This document shows, piece after piece, positions 47,101-59,284 of a stretch of 64,000 nucleotides of DNA. The notes under the pieces are model-generated. The model made no database searches. It saw only the letters and a list, made by a program, of their open reading frames with translations, and was not told where the DNA came from. Position numbers and translations under genes: made by a program. Origin of the DNA: Heligmosomoides polygyrus polygyrus (lineage: Eukaryota > Nematoda > Chromadorea > Rhabditida > Heligmosomidae); the NCBI GenBank assembly GCA_947396885.1, contig OX377204.1, positions 18,049,706-18,113,705 of the forward strand, read 5' to 3'. Position 1 is the first letter of the stretch, and every line of letters begins with the position of its first letter.

Positions 47101-50100
47101 GTTTATATTAAATCTCATTTTGGGATACGTCGTGAATTTTGGTCTTACGGGATGTTGTAGAGGCGATTTGTACTTGGTCTGTATAATGACTTGAAGTGGC
47201 CAGCCGACGAACAAGTCGATGTCCTATCTTAACCAGATATGACTGTTTCCAATTCCACAACTACGGAATGAAAGACTTTTTTGAGTTGGGAAGCAGACGA
47301 CAGCCGGCGCCTCCTCCAACTGAGACTACTATGCAGCCAATAATAGGATACAATCTTTATAAATTAGCTTACTGGTAAGGCAGAAAGTTTCTAAAATATT
47401 GTTGTTCTTTTTAATGTGGTAATTTCATGAGATGGGAAGATTTTTATTCGCCAATTGATATTGATCTCTATGGGAACCTCCTGCATAATAAGGAAGTCAA
47501 GCTTCGACCGAAGACTGTCTCCTACTCTGACTGTCGTCTGGAAGACTTTTTAGGAGTCATATATTTAATACCTATTCTAAAAACTAAATAAATTTAGAGT
47601 TCTCTCAAGTATTCTTGAACGATTAAGACCCATGCCATTCACGAGAAAGCTTATTGAGTTCAGCTGTTTTTCTCAACTAAACTCAAATGTATCCATTTTA
47701 ATCAAGCTTGTTAAAACAATATTTTTCAAACCAATTTATATCTTAAATATTCAAATAGCTAATATATCTCTATCTATATCTATATCTTAAATATTTAAAT
47801 AACTCACGTGTAGCCAGAGCAAAGACCATAATCAAGCGACGCTCCGATAACGATCAGCACGACAGCGCATGAGGTGGTGATCATAGCAATCACTACTGCC
47901 CACCTAAAAATTGGAATTGGAAAAATTCTCTAGTCAACTGGAAACCTATTTTTACTGCGAAGGGAGAGTCAAAATGACAACAAAACTCTTAGCATCACTG
48001 CGTTTTTTAGAATAGGCCACAGTTTGTTATATCCCAAAATTATGGAAACTACAGAACACTATCAGACGTTATAACATTGTTTGTATCAATTAATGTGCCG
48101 GGTTATTCTGGCACATGACCGGGACGAAGTAGTGAGGAAGTTACCGGCACCCATTCGGGCGATTTGAAGACGATCAAAGGTACGACAGAAGGCAGGATTA
48201 AATTGTATTCGAACGCACATATCCGAAGAAGTGCTGACCTAGAGCAACCGTCTAGAAGACATGCAGACATCCTGCAGGCTCATGCTCTCTGATCTTTAGC
48301 AAGACTTCAAGGCCTTCAAACTTCAACATTAAAAAATCTGCTTTGAGTATTGAAGCACCGTGATGGAGGACAGCTGTTCTCTTTTACCTCTTCTAGAGGT
48401 CTCAAGGTTAGTGCAGTGTATAGAAAAGCTTGACTCTTTAATGAAACCACATTGTGGAATGCGCCACACATTCCATTTCCATGGCGCTTTGTGTAAGCAA
48501 TTTGAGGGCATACATTTGGCCCAGGCAATGGACCACGGCAAATTTACGATGAGCTACACAGCTCTTTATCATCATAGGCAAAACTGACATCATTTTGCAG
48601 ACCTCGGAAGGATACGAAGCTTGGTTGCCCTGTCCGGCAGGATCCGAACCAAGAACCTCGAGACGGGGTGAGCACGACAGCACGCATCTCCTATGACAGT
48701 GCGGCGCTTCCAGCTCTTGTAGTTTCAGAAGTATTATCTGATAAAAACGCTCTAGTGCACTTCGGCGTCTTAATCCTGCAAAAAATGTGCACTGATGTCT
48801 TTGCACATTGGTTTCGCAAACGCTTATCACCAGAAAAGTACGTTATCAAACTTCCACCACAAGTGTTCACAGCGGTGGTCAGTTCAAAACAGCGGACCGG
48901 ACTATGTTCCAAAAAAAGAAGTACCACTACTGATAACCTACGAAAGCTGCAGATAAATCTGGGCAACACCCCGGAAGTATTCATATATGTACGGGGTGCG
49001 TAGGAATGAGAGAGGAATGAGGTCTTTATCTAGATCGAGCACAGTATAACACGATAACCAAATACTAGTTTCCTATAGGCGCATGTAGCGCAGTCGGAGG
49101 AGGCGCCGGCTGTCGCATGTACCAGGTTCCTGGTTCGGATTCACCCTGAGGGATGGAAATCACCCCAGAGGGATGGTTGGCCTAGGGCAACCAAGCCTTC
49201 CATCCCTCTGGGGTTGGTGAATTGAAACCGGACTTGTGTTCGAAGAATAGAGCGCTGAATTGTTCATTGGTTGGCCACCGCAAGTCATTGTCTGTCCAAA
49301 TACGCTTTCAAATCGCATCCACGATATCCCGTAGAAGTAAAATGCGTGGCGCATCCCAAATAAGATTGAGTAATAAGATTGAGTAGACTAAGTATAGAGT
49401 ACGTCCTTTATTATCCTTTAATTTCCTATCCTTCCAACTAATACTTCTTGGGGGGAGGGGTTGTAGCGCAATCGCAGGAGACGCCGGCTCTCGTGTGCGT
49501 CCAATTCCAGGATCCTGGTTCAAATTTCTTACTGAGCCAGTGAATGCCTCCATAGTCAGAGAACACCAGACACATTTAAGATGAAACACTGGCTTTTCCT
49601 TTCCTTCTGGAGGCCACCAAAACTCATTATATAGGTCCAGTACGCAGCCAAATTGTCTCCACGACATCCTTGGAAAATAGAATGCGTGGCGCACTCCAAA
49701 AAACGCTGAATAACGCGTCCTTTATTTTTTTACATTCTGATAAGATGTGCTAGAACGCAGAAGGGTATCCAGCAGCTTACGGTGTGTAACGATCTTTTAG
49801 CAATCAACCGTACACTCTTCAATAAAAATTCATCTGATTCCAGTCACTCGACCGAGATCTAGCTACTGGGCTGTTTTGGCACGGTGTATGAATAACGGAA
49901 ATGTCATCTTGTCGCTGGGCTCTGGCAGATTCGTAACAACGCAGCTAAATGAAATTAAGGACAAAGTCTGCACGGAGACTACGTAAACGGTGATCATCGT
50001 AAAATCATTTAAAAAGCGTATATATCCCGTAAAATTTGATCATCGCTTCTACCTTTCCAGACCGGTCTGGTGCTGGGTTCATCCTTGGAGGGATAAAGAC

Positions 50101-53100
50101 CTTGGTTATCCTGGGCGGGACCCAAGAACCTCGATTCAGCGAGCACTCGAAAGCCGGCGACTACTCCGACAGCGCCCATTAAGGATTAAATAAATCTATG
50201 AACTAGCTCACCAGAAGTCCTGTGGAGACTTGAGAAACGTTATGGGTAGAAGACACACAGCGAGAATCAGCACGACAAAGCAGTAGCTGAATTCCGTGTC
50301 CGAAAACGTCTATAGAGACAAAATATTAGAAAAACGAAATGAAAGAATGAAATGAGAGATGCTCTTCTACCTTTATCATGTCGTGAATATTCTTCGACGA
50401 GAGTAGCAAGTATACCACAGCAATACCAAACTGTGTGATGTCTATACAAACAGAGACGAGCTTTCTAAAAAAACAACTGGTTAATATGGATCGCAGCGTA
50501 GTGACAAGATTGATAGGAAAATTATTTTAGGCACATTTTGAAAGAAAATAAAGTCCTGTGCAAACCTAGCATGTACATACAAATTTTTTTGATGTTACAT
50601 TTTATAGAAGAAAACTAATGTAGATTGCAGGAGAAATGGTTATTGATAAGGGCTTTACACAGGAAAATTTTTAAGCAAAAACAGTAGTAATCGTTAATGT
50701 AGCCTATATGTGGGAAAGGTGGGTACATATCAGATCATTTAGAATCGAACTGGGGTGCCTCTTGGAAAACGGCGCACGGTCGACGAATTGGCTGGCGCTT
50801 GACGTACTGCTTAGTTGTGACTGGCTGGCATACTGCCGCTTGCACCATGTAGGCCAGATTAGCGACTAACACCGGAGAAAACCCAAAAAATAGTAAGCGG
50901 ACAGAAATGTCAGTTTTTTAAGGAAGCGCTGCTAGCATAAAGGATCGAATCCCACCTAACAAGCGTGCCCATGGCTCGATAGCCGATCTCCGGATACGGT
51001 TTCCGGCAATGTTCTCGGTACTCGGGCCATGTGTTAAGCAGAATGTTCCAGCTGAGACCGAGCACATAAGCTGTATAGGTGACCACGCACGTCATCACCA
51101 CTGAGATCGCCAGACCCGGATAGAACTCTGAAAAGCTTTAAATTCATTGAGATATTGAATTTTTGAAAAAAAATCGTTTGCTTTCAAGAAAGGGCCACCG
51201 TAACCTAAAGCGTTGATTAGGCTAATATCCAGATTAACATTAGAAACTTTTCAAAGCCGTATTAAAAAGTAAGCCAGTACATAAGGAATGCTGTGGTATT
51301 TTTACATTTTTAAAGACTTCAGTTAGAAGTTAATGACTGTTTCAGTTTGTGCCAAGTGGTATGTTACTGTTACGATGTAATTAAGGGGGTCGGCTCAAAT
51401 GCTCATTTGCAAGTCCCTAAACGAAGGTTTTAATTGCTCAATATGTATAATAGTTTTCATCAGTTCAGCAAGTAACTGAAAACAAGTAAAAAAAATTTAA
51501 GCTAGAGGTTGGGCTGATCCTAGAAGTATGTGGTGTGTTTCAGACTGGTTCTTGTCACACACTTTTTATTAATTGAATGAAGAATTCATGTAAGAGAAAT
51601 ATAGACATCAATCAGCTCCCAAAAAAGGAAAATAAATATTCTCTGAACCGACTCTCTTCCTCCATTGTTTTTCATTCCGAATATCATTGCTTAACCCAAA
51701 TAGGCATCTGCAATGCCTGCAGAAGGTCCTACCTTGTGTCAGAATGACCTAGCAGGCCGATGGCGTTCGGTGCGTAGCGTCGCATTCAGGAGCAAGTTTA
51801 ACTAAACTTTAAAAAGGATCTATAAACCGCAGTGGGGGTCTAAAAAGAGTTCATCATTTCATCCGTCTACGCAAGTGATGTGTACTGCGTGATAACGCTC
51901 TCGGAGGAGACGCCGGTTCTCGCTTGCATCCCAGTTCAACGTTCTTGGTTAATATCGCGCGCAGGCTAACCAAGCCTTCTATCCATCCCTAATCGGTGGA
52001 ATGGTACAAGAATTGTCTATAAAAGACAATAACTTATCCATCAGCTGGTCACTTCGTGTCGTAAGCCAAAGACGCTCTCAAATCGCCTCCACGAAGTGCT
52101 CCGTGGAAGTAGAAGGAGTGGTGCATCCCACAAAGAAATTGATTAACGCTGTACTTTATTCTTTATCCATTAGCCATCAGAAGAGGTTGGGGTTTCTTTT
52201 GTGCAGATGAAGTGCTACCACGAAACATCCTGGCAGACCACAAGTGAAAAGAGTCCATTTGTTTCTGTGACCTGTTTGCTCTGAAGCGCAGTAGCGACGC
52301 TTATGTTGGACAATGCAGCGCAACTGTGGTGAGCATAATACTAAACCCCTAGCGGTCAACTGATGAAGTGGAGGGGCAACCGCTCACTGCATGCAATTTG
52401 CCGGCAGGATTTTCTTCCACTAGTCATCGACTTTGATCCGATAGTTGAAGGACTTTAAACAAGAGCGCTGCAGTATGACGCTTTTACGTAATTGCACAAA
52501 TCGTCTTGAATCAGCGTCCGCACACACGTAAGCAGAATGCCAGGGGTTTCAAAGTCATCTCGCTACAGGTGTTCCATCGCCCTACGTAAGCAATGCATCT
52601 CTAGCAAAAAGCTGTCGAAATGTAGAGAAAAGCTTTATAACATCCTAGGTTGAATTACCCAAGTTTGGGGTTGCAACAAAAAGACAAGAAGGCATTATCT
52701 AGAAGCGGACAGCATCCTTTCCAGTGCATACAAACAAGGCTCACCTTTTGCCTGTATGAAGTAAAAAATGCAGAAAATTATTGGCCCACAATTTCACTTA
52801 TTCGTTAAAGCCACTTGACGGAAAAATACGAAAATAAAACCGACAATTCGACTATATCACCTGCAGTGTCTTAAACACAAGTCTATTACACGGGCTTGTT
52901 CTTCAGTACTTGGTAATGTTGCCAACAAGTTTCAGCAGCCTTACTGTCGTCGGCGGAACACATGTAAACCGTCCGGTGCTGATATGGCTGCGTGCTTCTG
53001 ACGTCCTCTTTTTACGACTGCCCTCCACGCTAGAGAGCTAATCGGGTTGACAATTCGTGATCTTTGCACGTCATGTCATCTTAGTAGGAAGAGAACCAGT

Positions 53101-55160
53101 CTATCGAACTGATTACGAAGGTCAAAGTTTAATGTGTCGGAGGGAGAGCTTTGCATTTCCAACTCATGCCACAGATCAAGATGAAGTGACCTGCGGGATG
53201 GCTTCGCATAAATACCGAAGAAGAGGTCTCACGTTACTTTGGTGTGAAAGACCCATTGAGCTATTTTGGCATTGAACATGGAACAATGGAAGCGCCTGCT
53301 GGAGTCGGTGGTAGCTGGGTAGAAGAAGATTTTTCAAACCACTAGAGAAGACTATCCAAATAAAAAACGAGCTTTGTTGAGCTGGTTCCACGTTTAGGAA
53401 AGGGTCCAGGCGCTTCGGATGAATGGACCAACCGCAGAAAATATTTTATCTTCATTTTATTAAGTGATTTAGTTTAATTTTTAGACTGTTGAAGCAAAAT
53501 TAGTTTTACTCTGTTTTTATGGACATTGAAAAAGTTGAAGTTGTTCGAAAATAAAACCTATTTTTTAATGAAATTTCTAGAGAAAGAGAGACATCCAGGG
53601 GGTAAAAAGCATTTTGTTTGCGCAAAGATAACTAGGTTCTCATAAAAATTTCTTGGTCAAAAAAAAAAGACCAGCAAAGAAACTGGAAAATACTCAATGT
53701 TATATCAAGTCAAAAATTCATCTGGTCTTTTCTATTGGTGAGAAAGTGCCTAAATATTTGCGAAACGGAGGGTATGCGCTTTATACGGGCGCACACCTGA
53801 TATGTCCGTTTCTCTGCATGTGCGTCCGTTCTCCCTTCCCTCGTACCGAAATTACTGACCACCAGGCGAGAATAGCTGACCGATCGATGGGGACGATTGT
53901 GAACGGATAAAAAGAAGTAAATGCCCTCCAGAGGGGATTCAGCTTCTCAACAAGCACACCAAACAACCAATATCAACATCGATTGGTAATCTTCGATTTT
54001 TACCCAGTTGAGATTATAGCTTTGATGACACGAAAGAGACGGATTGAATTCGCGATAAGTGAACAATATGAATTAACCAATCAATACCGATCGATTTCCT
54101 TCGATTACATTTGGTTCTTGGAAGCGCTACAGCATAAAGTTTAAGAAGACAATGTCTTACCTGACTGAATCATAGCCGTTGGCAGAGCCACCAAACCACC
54201 ACCGGCAAGGTCACCGACGACAAACAGACCGGTGATGAACCAGCTGAGACCTCTCGGATTCAGAAACGGCCGTGTCATGTCCATGAGCGATCCGAGCGAT
54301 CCATCCTTGCTTCTGAAGCGGATAACGTTTTGAGGATGCGGATAGGACTTTAGGCAGAAAATAAATAAAATATGCATATATCTCGAAGATTGAAGAGCAA
54401 TAGGGCTATTGTTGAGGTATCCAGAAATTCTTGAGAAAGTCTTACCCATACAGCTTTAACCGCTACGGCTTGCGAACGTAGCATATTGAAGGCCTTGTCA
54501 GAACAGCGTCAAGAAGGGAAGGATCGCTAGATCACGTTTAGGAATAACTATTTGACTAAATTTAAATTTGAAAAAAAATTAAATTTTTCTTTCAAAAAAG
54601 CATTCGCTTGAAAATGGTTGGAAAATAAGAAGACACGCGAGCCTTCACATTTGCATCTAGGACAATTTAGATTTCGTCACTAAAAATCTTTTACAGGTTA
54701 AAATTGACAGCCAACAAAATTTTGAAAATATGTCTATTCCAGATGATTAAGAAAGAACGACAGATTGCTTAGATTGCACAAAAAATTGCTCTCGCAGGCG
54801 AAGTTAGGGTGTATTCTTGTAAAATAATAGTTAATAGTTGATTTTTAATTTGCCCGCCTTCGTAAAAAAGCCTAATTGAAGTGCTTCCGCCAGAACAAAT
54901 GTGAAAAATTAAAGGAAAAATTTTTGAATCTTAAACTTTGTTATTTTTGTGAAATTAAAGTAGCTAATGTCAGAATTGCTCTGACAGTGAGTTTTAAGGT
55001 AAGAACAATAAGGAGAACGAGATTGCTTCCGGCTCTAGAGCTGAATACAAGGCTAAGCAATGACTGTCTATTATTACAGTTACGATAGGAACGGCGAAAC
55101 TCACGGCGTAATGAAGCCATTCAAGCCCGCCGGGACCTTCTCGTCTGAATTCCACGACAT
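38164..55160 (-). CDS. AAAP-family (Aa_trans) amino acid transporter, gene B, 14 exons
   Basis: Paralogue of gene A with the same predicted role. Exons: 55160-55105, 54312-54161, 51127-50956, 50464-50371, 50309-50212, 47903-47808, 47001-46853, 45651-45563, 45502-45385, 45321-45220, 45155-45032, 43357-43305, 43220-43117 and 38280-38164. They total 1524 bp: 507 codons plus TAA. Landmarks are GDLAGGGLVALPTA (TM1), SWNILLNTWPEYREHCRKPYP, TQFGIAVVYLLLSSKN, FLKSPQDFW, YGGHSAFPTIQHDM (about residues 244-257), MGYLTYHDAIRDSIIPS, ETIPNFGPLLDL, GGSTLTLTSVILPCLFYLYLN and a C-terminal VYCCGEFQN. Exon phases are identical to gene A and only exons 2 and 11 differ in length. The exon 10 donor (GTTCGT) is weak. 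The start is supported by a 56-base first exon as in gene A. A possible trans-splice acceptor (CTTCTTCAG) lies 31 bases before ATG. The last intron is 4.8 kb and full of repeats. Confidence 0.93.
38610..39336. mobile_element. hAT-like MITE with palindromic internal repeats
   Basis: The ends GGCACTAGTTAAAAGTTC and GAACTTTTAACTAGTGCC are inverted matches. Flanks GAAAACTG (38602-38609) and GAAAAATG (39337-39344) agree in 7 of 8 bases, a plausible 8-bp duplication. Inside, the block CTAGGGGGGTTATTTGG...GTGCTGATCACGAATC occurs three times forward (about 38681, 38807, 38939) and twice inverted (about 39090 and 39223). It lies in the last intron of gene B. Confidence 0.88.
40425..41440. repeat. Cluster of repeat X copies
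   Basis: Three adjoining copies: 40425-40700 and 40740-41100 forward, and about 41110-41440 reversed. Shared words are GTGTTCCAAAAAATG, AGCACTG, TTTGAAACTCATGCGAAAG, AATGCTTGTTACAATCTTGTTA and ACACAATCAATTGAGTG. They lie in the last intron of gene B. Apparent plus-strand frames are by-products. Confidence 0.65.
42200..42860 (+). pseudogene. RTE-type LINE, 5' end with endonuclease domain
   Basis: From about 42345 the frame reads RTRMTICPYNARTLASEASVEDLMM, then YDVIGLMETRRH, matching the start of an apurinic-like (EEP) endonuclease with its Asn and Glu active-site positions. After a frameshift near 42540 the second frame has RIGRLRLKRCGS, FVAYAPTSDYDDEEVEAF and KVIVGDFNAKIG, with the Tyr and the Asp/Asn catalytic block. 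It stops at 42849 where other members continue, so the rest of the endonuclease and the whole RT are missing here. It lies in the last intron of gene B and is antisense to the gene. Confidence 0.92.
44345..44535 (-). repeat. SINE-B copy
   Basis: The reverse complement has ATGGCGCAGTGGACGG (A box), GGGATTCGGTTCTCCC (B-box region), then GATTTTTGCATTT and a body ending CAGCTGTATGCGC. It is intact enough to show the family layout. It lies in intron 11 of gene B. Confidence 0.72.
46065..46500 (-). repeat. SINE-A, fragmented
   Basis: A 3'-end piece (AATCCCTTTTAGGAAGCACCATGCA, about 46078-46102) is separated by unrelated sequence from a middle and head piece (TTTATCCTTCCC at 46357 to GCGCCTCCTCCGGCTGCGC at 46479). 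It lies in intron 7 of gene B. Confidence 0.65.
47135..47335 (-). repeat. SINE-A, degenerate
   Basis: It has ACGGGATGTTGTAGAGGCG, AAGTGGCCAGCCGACGAACAAG and ACAGCCGGCGCCTCC. The middle is shortened. It lies in intron 6 of gene B. Confidence 0.75.
48450..48690 (-). repeat. SINE-A, degenerate
   Basis: GGAATGCGCCACACATTCC and GAAGCTTGGTTGCCC mark the family. The rest is diverged. It lies in intron 5 of gene B. Confidence 0.65.
49077..49421 (+). repeat. SINE-A with 8-bp duplication and internal duplication
   Basis: Flanked by TTTCCTAT at 49069-49076 and 49422-49429. It is 345 bp because a GAGGGATGGAAATCACC-type block is duplicated and partly inverted near 49145-49205. It lies in intron 5 of gene B. 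Confidence 0.85.
49450..49730 (+). repeat. SINE-A, diverged
   Basis: The head TTGTAGCGCAATCGCAGGAG, a B-box-like CCTGGTTCAAATTTC, and the 3' block GAATGCGTGGCGCACTCC are present. It directly follows the copy ending at 49421. Confidence 0.8.
50035..50180 (-). repeat. SINE-A, partial
   Basis: It retains TCCAGACCGGTCTGGTGC, GGGCGGGACCCAAGAACC and AAAGCCGGCGACTACTCCG. The 3' half is missing. Confidence 0.7.
51890..52165 (+). repeat. SINE-A, diverged
   Basis: The head CTCTCGGAGGAGACGCCGG, the body ATCGGTGGAATGGTACAAG, and the 3' end CCACGAAGTGCTCCGTGG then GATTAACGC are recognisable. It lies in intron 2 of gene B. Confidence 0.75.
52370..54140. other. Intron 2 of gene B, no further gene seen
   Basis: No domain-bearing frame or clear repeat except the GTGGAGGGGCAACCGCTCA phrase at 52369, shared with 4.35 kb. 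Confidence 0.35.
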
Positions 55161-56690
55161 TGGATCCGGTAGAATTCTTTCGTCTAGGCAGCTGAAGAAG
55201 ACTGTATGTAGCACTACGGATGAGATCAGTCAGTTCGTCGCCACGGACGGTACCGAACTAAAGCGCGGTCGGCCTTGTCGTCGGTCAACAGGCGGAGAAT
55301 GACAATGACAAAGGAATGCGTTATCGGCAGAAAAAATCCACACCTACTTAGCTGTTATCATGACGTGCCACCGCCTGGAAGCCGCAGCGAACTTGCGCTG
55401 TAGTTAAGGCAATAGGGGCAGCGGAATAAGCAGCGTATGTATACCATTTTCACGTCAAATTGGACACGTTTCGAATCAAATTAGACACCTTTCGAACCAA
55501 CTTGTACACAAAAAAGCTTGACGCCTTTGAAATCAAACTGAACATCTTTTAAAAAAATCGAGCTTGCTCCTCATTTAAACAGAGGGTTTCCCAAATGATT
55601 GAAAAACTCTTTTTTGTTTAGAAAAGTTTAACATGACTCTGTTTGAAAATTTTCAATTCACTTGCCTTAATAAGCGGGCACACTCTTTGAAATTCTATAA
55701 AGATTATACATTTTAAAGAAAAATAGAGAGATTAAATAAGATTTAAAGCCCAAAAGGCAGCACTTATTCATTCAAATAGGAGATCGCGCCATGAACTTAT
55801 CTAGCTCGTCGCGATTTTCATTTGATTGACAGCTAAGATTCCGCTGGTGTGGAATAACGCAATTGCAAATGATGCAGCAAGAAAAGTTTAAACAACGCAC
55901 GTGTCCACATACCATTGCTTCAAGTGAACTGAATTTGCACTATCAACAAAATAAAAATCACGACGATCTACTCTTAGTGCGTGGCTCGACCTCTTCTATT
56001 AATAAACTGAATGATTGCTGCCTTGGAAATTATCTTACAATTCTTTCTTGAAAAGGTAAAACTTTCAAAATATTTGAAATTTTTCGAAAAATGTCGAATA
56101 GTACAAGTTTCCCATCTTAAAAATCTGTTCTAATTGTTTCCGAGAGTTTCTATTTTATTGTGCTCTTTGAGTAAGAAGCTCGTACTAAATTGGAAAAAGC
56201 GCAGTGTAATTTCAAAAACATTACGCTTGCTTCGAACGGTGTCCAGTTAGAATTGAAAAATGCCTAATCTGACTAAAATTGTATATATGTATAGGTGTAA
56301 AGTGTGCACAGAATACGGTAGTTTCTCTAGAAAAACCCAAAAAGGGAACTACCGATGCTAGACTAGAGTAGTGAGCTAAACAACAGTGTCTACTGACGGA
56401 TCGGCAAAATTTAATGGGCCAATCCAGACGCGCCTCGCCCAACAAAACAGTTAACTGAATACCGCTGATCATTGGTTCGTGGTTACGTGCATGGCGCATC
56501 AACGATGAGCAATAATCGCAAATATGTATTCACTCTATGATGGCAATAATGGGTTGCACGATACCACGTCACGCGTTGTTCGAACATCGAGTGAGGTACG
56601 TCTGGAATGATAAACAGCATTCCGCGTAGAAAACCGGTGTGGAAAATTCTCAACGAGCATTATAAAGGTATACGCGTACAAATTATCAGT
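55161..56690. other. Upstream region of gene B, no gene seen
   Basis: The first 30 bases end at a CTTCTTCAG acceptor-like site (AG at 55193-55192), which could be a spliced-leader site. Beyond it, the sequence is AT-rich with small repeats such as ATTAGACACCTTTCGAACCAA near 55480. No promoter motif was identified. Confidence 0.35.
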
Positions 56691-56696
56691 AATTAT

Positions 56697-56965
56697 AAGG
56701 ATAAAGGATAAAGGGCGACGTTACTCAACCCTTTTCGGGATGCGTCACGCATTCTACTTCCCCGGGATGTCATGGAGGCAATTTGAATGCGCGTTTGGCC
56801 ATACAAAGACTTGCGATGGCCAGCCGATGGGTAAGCCAAAGTTTTATCCTTCCCAGACGGGTCTGGTACCTATTACCTAAACCCGGAGAGATTTTGAACC
56901 AGGAATCTGGTATCGGGTGCACCTCGGCACCTCCTCCACCTGCGCTACCTGTGCGTTATTATTAT
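56697..56965 (-). repeat. SINE-A
   Basis: The tail GGATAAAGGATAAAGGGCGACG, then GGGATGCGTCACGCATTCTAC, the middle block, and the head end CACCTCCTCCACCTGCGCTAC. The body is slightly shortened. Confidence 0.85.
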
Positions 56966-56994
56966 TTATTTACTCAAAACCATAGATGGGATGG

Positions 56995-57300
56995 TAGCGC
57001 AGTCGGGGGTGACATGTGGTGGCACAGTCGGAGAGGCACTGGATGGGCATTCCTCGGAATCGAGATTCTAGGTTCGTATTTCTCGGCCAGTCAAACCAAG
57101 CCTTCAACACCTTTGGAGTCGGTGTGAAATGGTACCAGACTTGCCTGGTAAAGCTTAAGCACGGACTTCTTCATCAGCTGGCTACCTGAAGTAATTGTAT
57201 AGGCCAAATACGCACTCAAACTGCCATCAGGGTATTCCGTAGAAGCAGGATGCATGCCGCTTACCAAAAAGGATTCACTAACCTCGGGCATTGTCCTTTT
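56995..57300 (+). repeat. SINE-A, opposite orientation to its neighbour
   Basis: It begins at GGTAGCGCAGTCGGGGGTG with a second head-like GGTGGCACAGTCGGAGAGGC, so the A-box region is duplicated. It ends near TTGTCCTTTTTCC. With the copy at 56697 it forms an inverted pair. Confidence 0.82.
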
Positions 57301-57439
57301 TCCTTATATACGATAGGAAATGTCTCAGCGATTCTGTGCTCAAAGTATGCTGCCATCATACATAATTCTCATGCTGAAACTCTAAGCAGAAGTAGATGTA
57401 ATAACCTTCAAAAATAGGACTGGGGTCACAATCATTTGT

Positions 57440-57660
57440 TCATCTGTTTATATGTAGAACCAGGCCAAACACGCCTTCCATCTCTCATAGTTCGGTGAAT
57501 TGGTACGCGACTCGTCCGGGAGGGATAGAACACTGAATTGTTCATCGGCTGGCTACCACATTCTATGCGGCAAATATACAATCACATTGCCTCCGCTACA
57601 CCGTAGAAGCAGGAGCCACGGCACATCCCAGAAGGGATTAACGCCGTCATTTGTCATTTC
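57440..57660 (+). repeat. SINE-A, 5' truncated
   Basis: It begins within the body (CCAGGCCAAACACGCCTTCC) and ends at GGGATTAACGCCGTCATTTG. The tRNA-like head is lost. Confidence 0.8.
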
Positions 57661-58429
57661 ATAGGAGCACTGCAATAACTTCAAGGAAGCAATTGTTCTT
57701 CTTCGAAATGATATGAGGTTTAAAAAAGAAGTCTTAATGTAGGGAAAGTACAATGTCGGCGCTACAGTGCTTGATGTGTTCCTGTCTACAAAATGCCGAG
57801 CACGCTTTTGGTCATTAATTTCAATTTATTTCCGTTCTGATTTAGACTTAGGTGTCGTCAACTCTTGTTCAAATGGGAGCCAGCGAAGACAGTCCACGGA
57901 AGAAAGATGTGTATCGGCTAGGTAACGCCTTCCATTATCCATTACCCTTCTGGAGATTACTATCAAAACCTCAAAGTAGCATGCATATTTCCTTTCTAAT
58001 GAGCGGAATACAGGTGGTGGTCCATTCAATGGAACTCAGGAAATACCTAGAAGGCTTCTGCTAGACGACTTCTTGAATAAATGAAACAGGGAAATGGGCT
58101 GCAACGCAATTTCTACAGAGCTGTCGTTATTGGAGCAGTGTAATATAGCAAGAAATTCCGCCCAGGAATCGGCGCCGATGAGCAATGCCCAATGCATTGA
58201 TGCCCCTGAACGCGTCGGTTCTTTTCATCGTTTTTCGTCGATGTTTGTTTACCTTGTCCTTTTCAATGAACTTTTGTTCGTAGTGGACCGCCATGATCAA
58301 AACCCTTCTCGGCTGCAATCTTTATAGATTCAAAGTACATATTGTGTCTTGCACTAGCCTTACAACGTCCAACTGTGGCCCGATAGGGGCAAAACGCTAT
58401 CTTTTCCACCGGCTTTTCGCCTATACTTA

Positions 58430-58530
58430 TCACGTACGCCAGTGCAGACGGTAAAACGTGACTCCACGATGCTCTGTTGAAGTAGAATGCGCGGCGTATC
58501 TCAAAAAGGCATCGATTAGAGGGATCTAGC
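58430..58530 (+). repeat. SINE-A 3' fragment
   Basis: Only the last part is present: CTCCACGATGCTCTGTTG, AGTAGAATGCGCGGCG, CTCAAAAAGGCATCGATTAG. Confidence 0.6.
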
Positions 58531-58872
58531 CTAGTCTGGAGGGGTGACGGCCAGCAATGTTTTGAGGCAAGTACACAAATCCAGCAATAAAGTAACGAAG
58601 GGAAAAATGTGAAAATGTGTTAGCGATGTAAACGATATTCGATGATAATCTGGCCAACAACAGAATGTTTGAACGATCGCTCCATTCCTTTTTATGTGAC
58701 TATGTACCCCTACACCCTTCTTTATCTGCCTGACAAGGACAAGGATATGTGGTACTTCTGTGTAAGTCGATCCAAAGCTTGGCTCTCACTCAGGCCAACA
58801 AGAATAGAACCCACAGCTTTTGTATCTTAGAACATTTCCCTTTGTTGCCCTGGCTAGAATGTATGCATTTGT

Positions 58873-58936
58873 GTATGTATGTATGTATGTATGTATGTAT
58901 GTATGTATGTATGTATGTATGTATGTATGTATGTAT
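58873..58936. repeat. (GTAT)n microsatellite
   Basis: About 16 uninterrupted GTAT units, continuing as interrupted ATGCATGTAAGTATG to about 58960. Tyr/Val/Cys/Met and His/Ile/Thr repeat frames here are artefacts. Confidence 0.97.
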
Positions 58937-59284
58937 ACATGTATGCATGTAAGTATGTGTGCGAGTGGGCACATTCTAATGTGCCAACCTCCTAAGGAAT
59001 GTAGGGTATGTAATAGAGACCAGGATGGTCATGTCATTGGGCAAATAAAGATAAACTCGGGCACTTCCTGGCACCACACTCATTCGTTCACTTGGCCGGG
59101 TACTTCCGTTGGCCTGGACTCGGTTCCAACATGGCTTGAACCGAAATAGCTTGCACTTCACAGGAATTCTACAGGAGGCTCCCTTTAATAAACAGCGCAG
59201 AGCAAAACTATAAGGCCTTCCGAGATTTTTCACTCAACTATCCTAAAAACGCACTGCCAGGGTTAAGGAGGGTCCCCTCATCGT

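Noticed and set aside
54141..54490. First exon of gene B near 54485 (MLRSQAVAVKAVW)
   Set aside because: It needs a poor CCTAAAG acceptor and breaks the shared exon structure; the exon at 55160-55105 fits gene A exactly.
58749..59149. ORFs rich in Tyr-Val-Cys-Met or His-Ile-Thr
   Set aside because: Translation of the (GTAT)n microsatellite.
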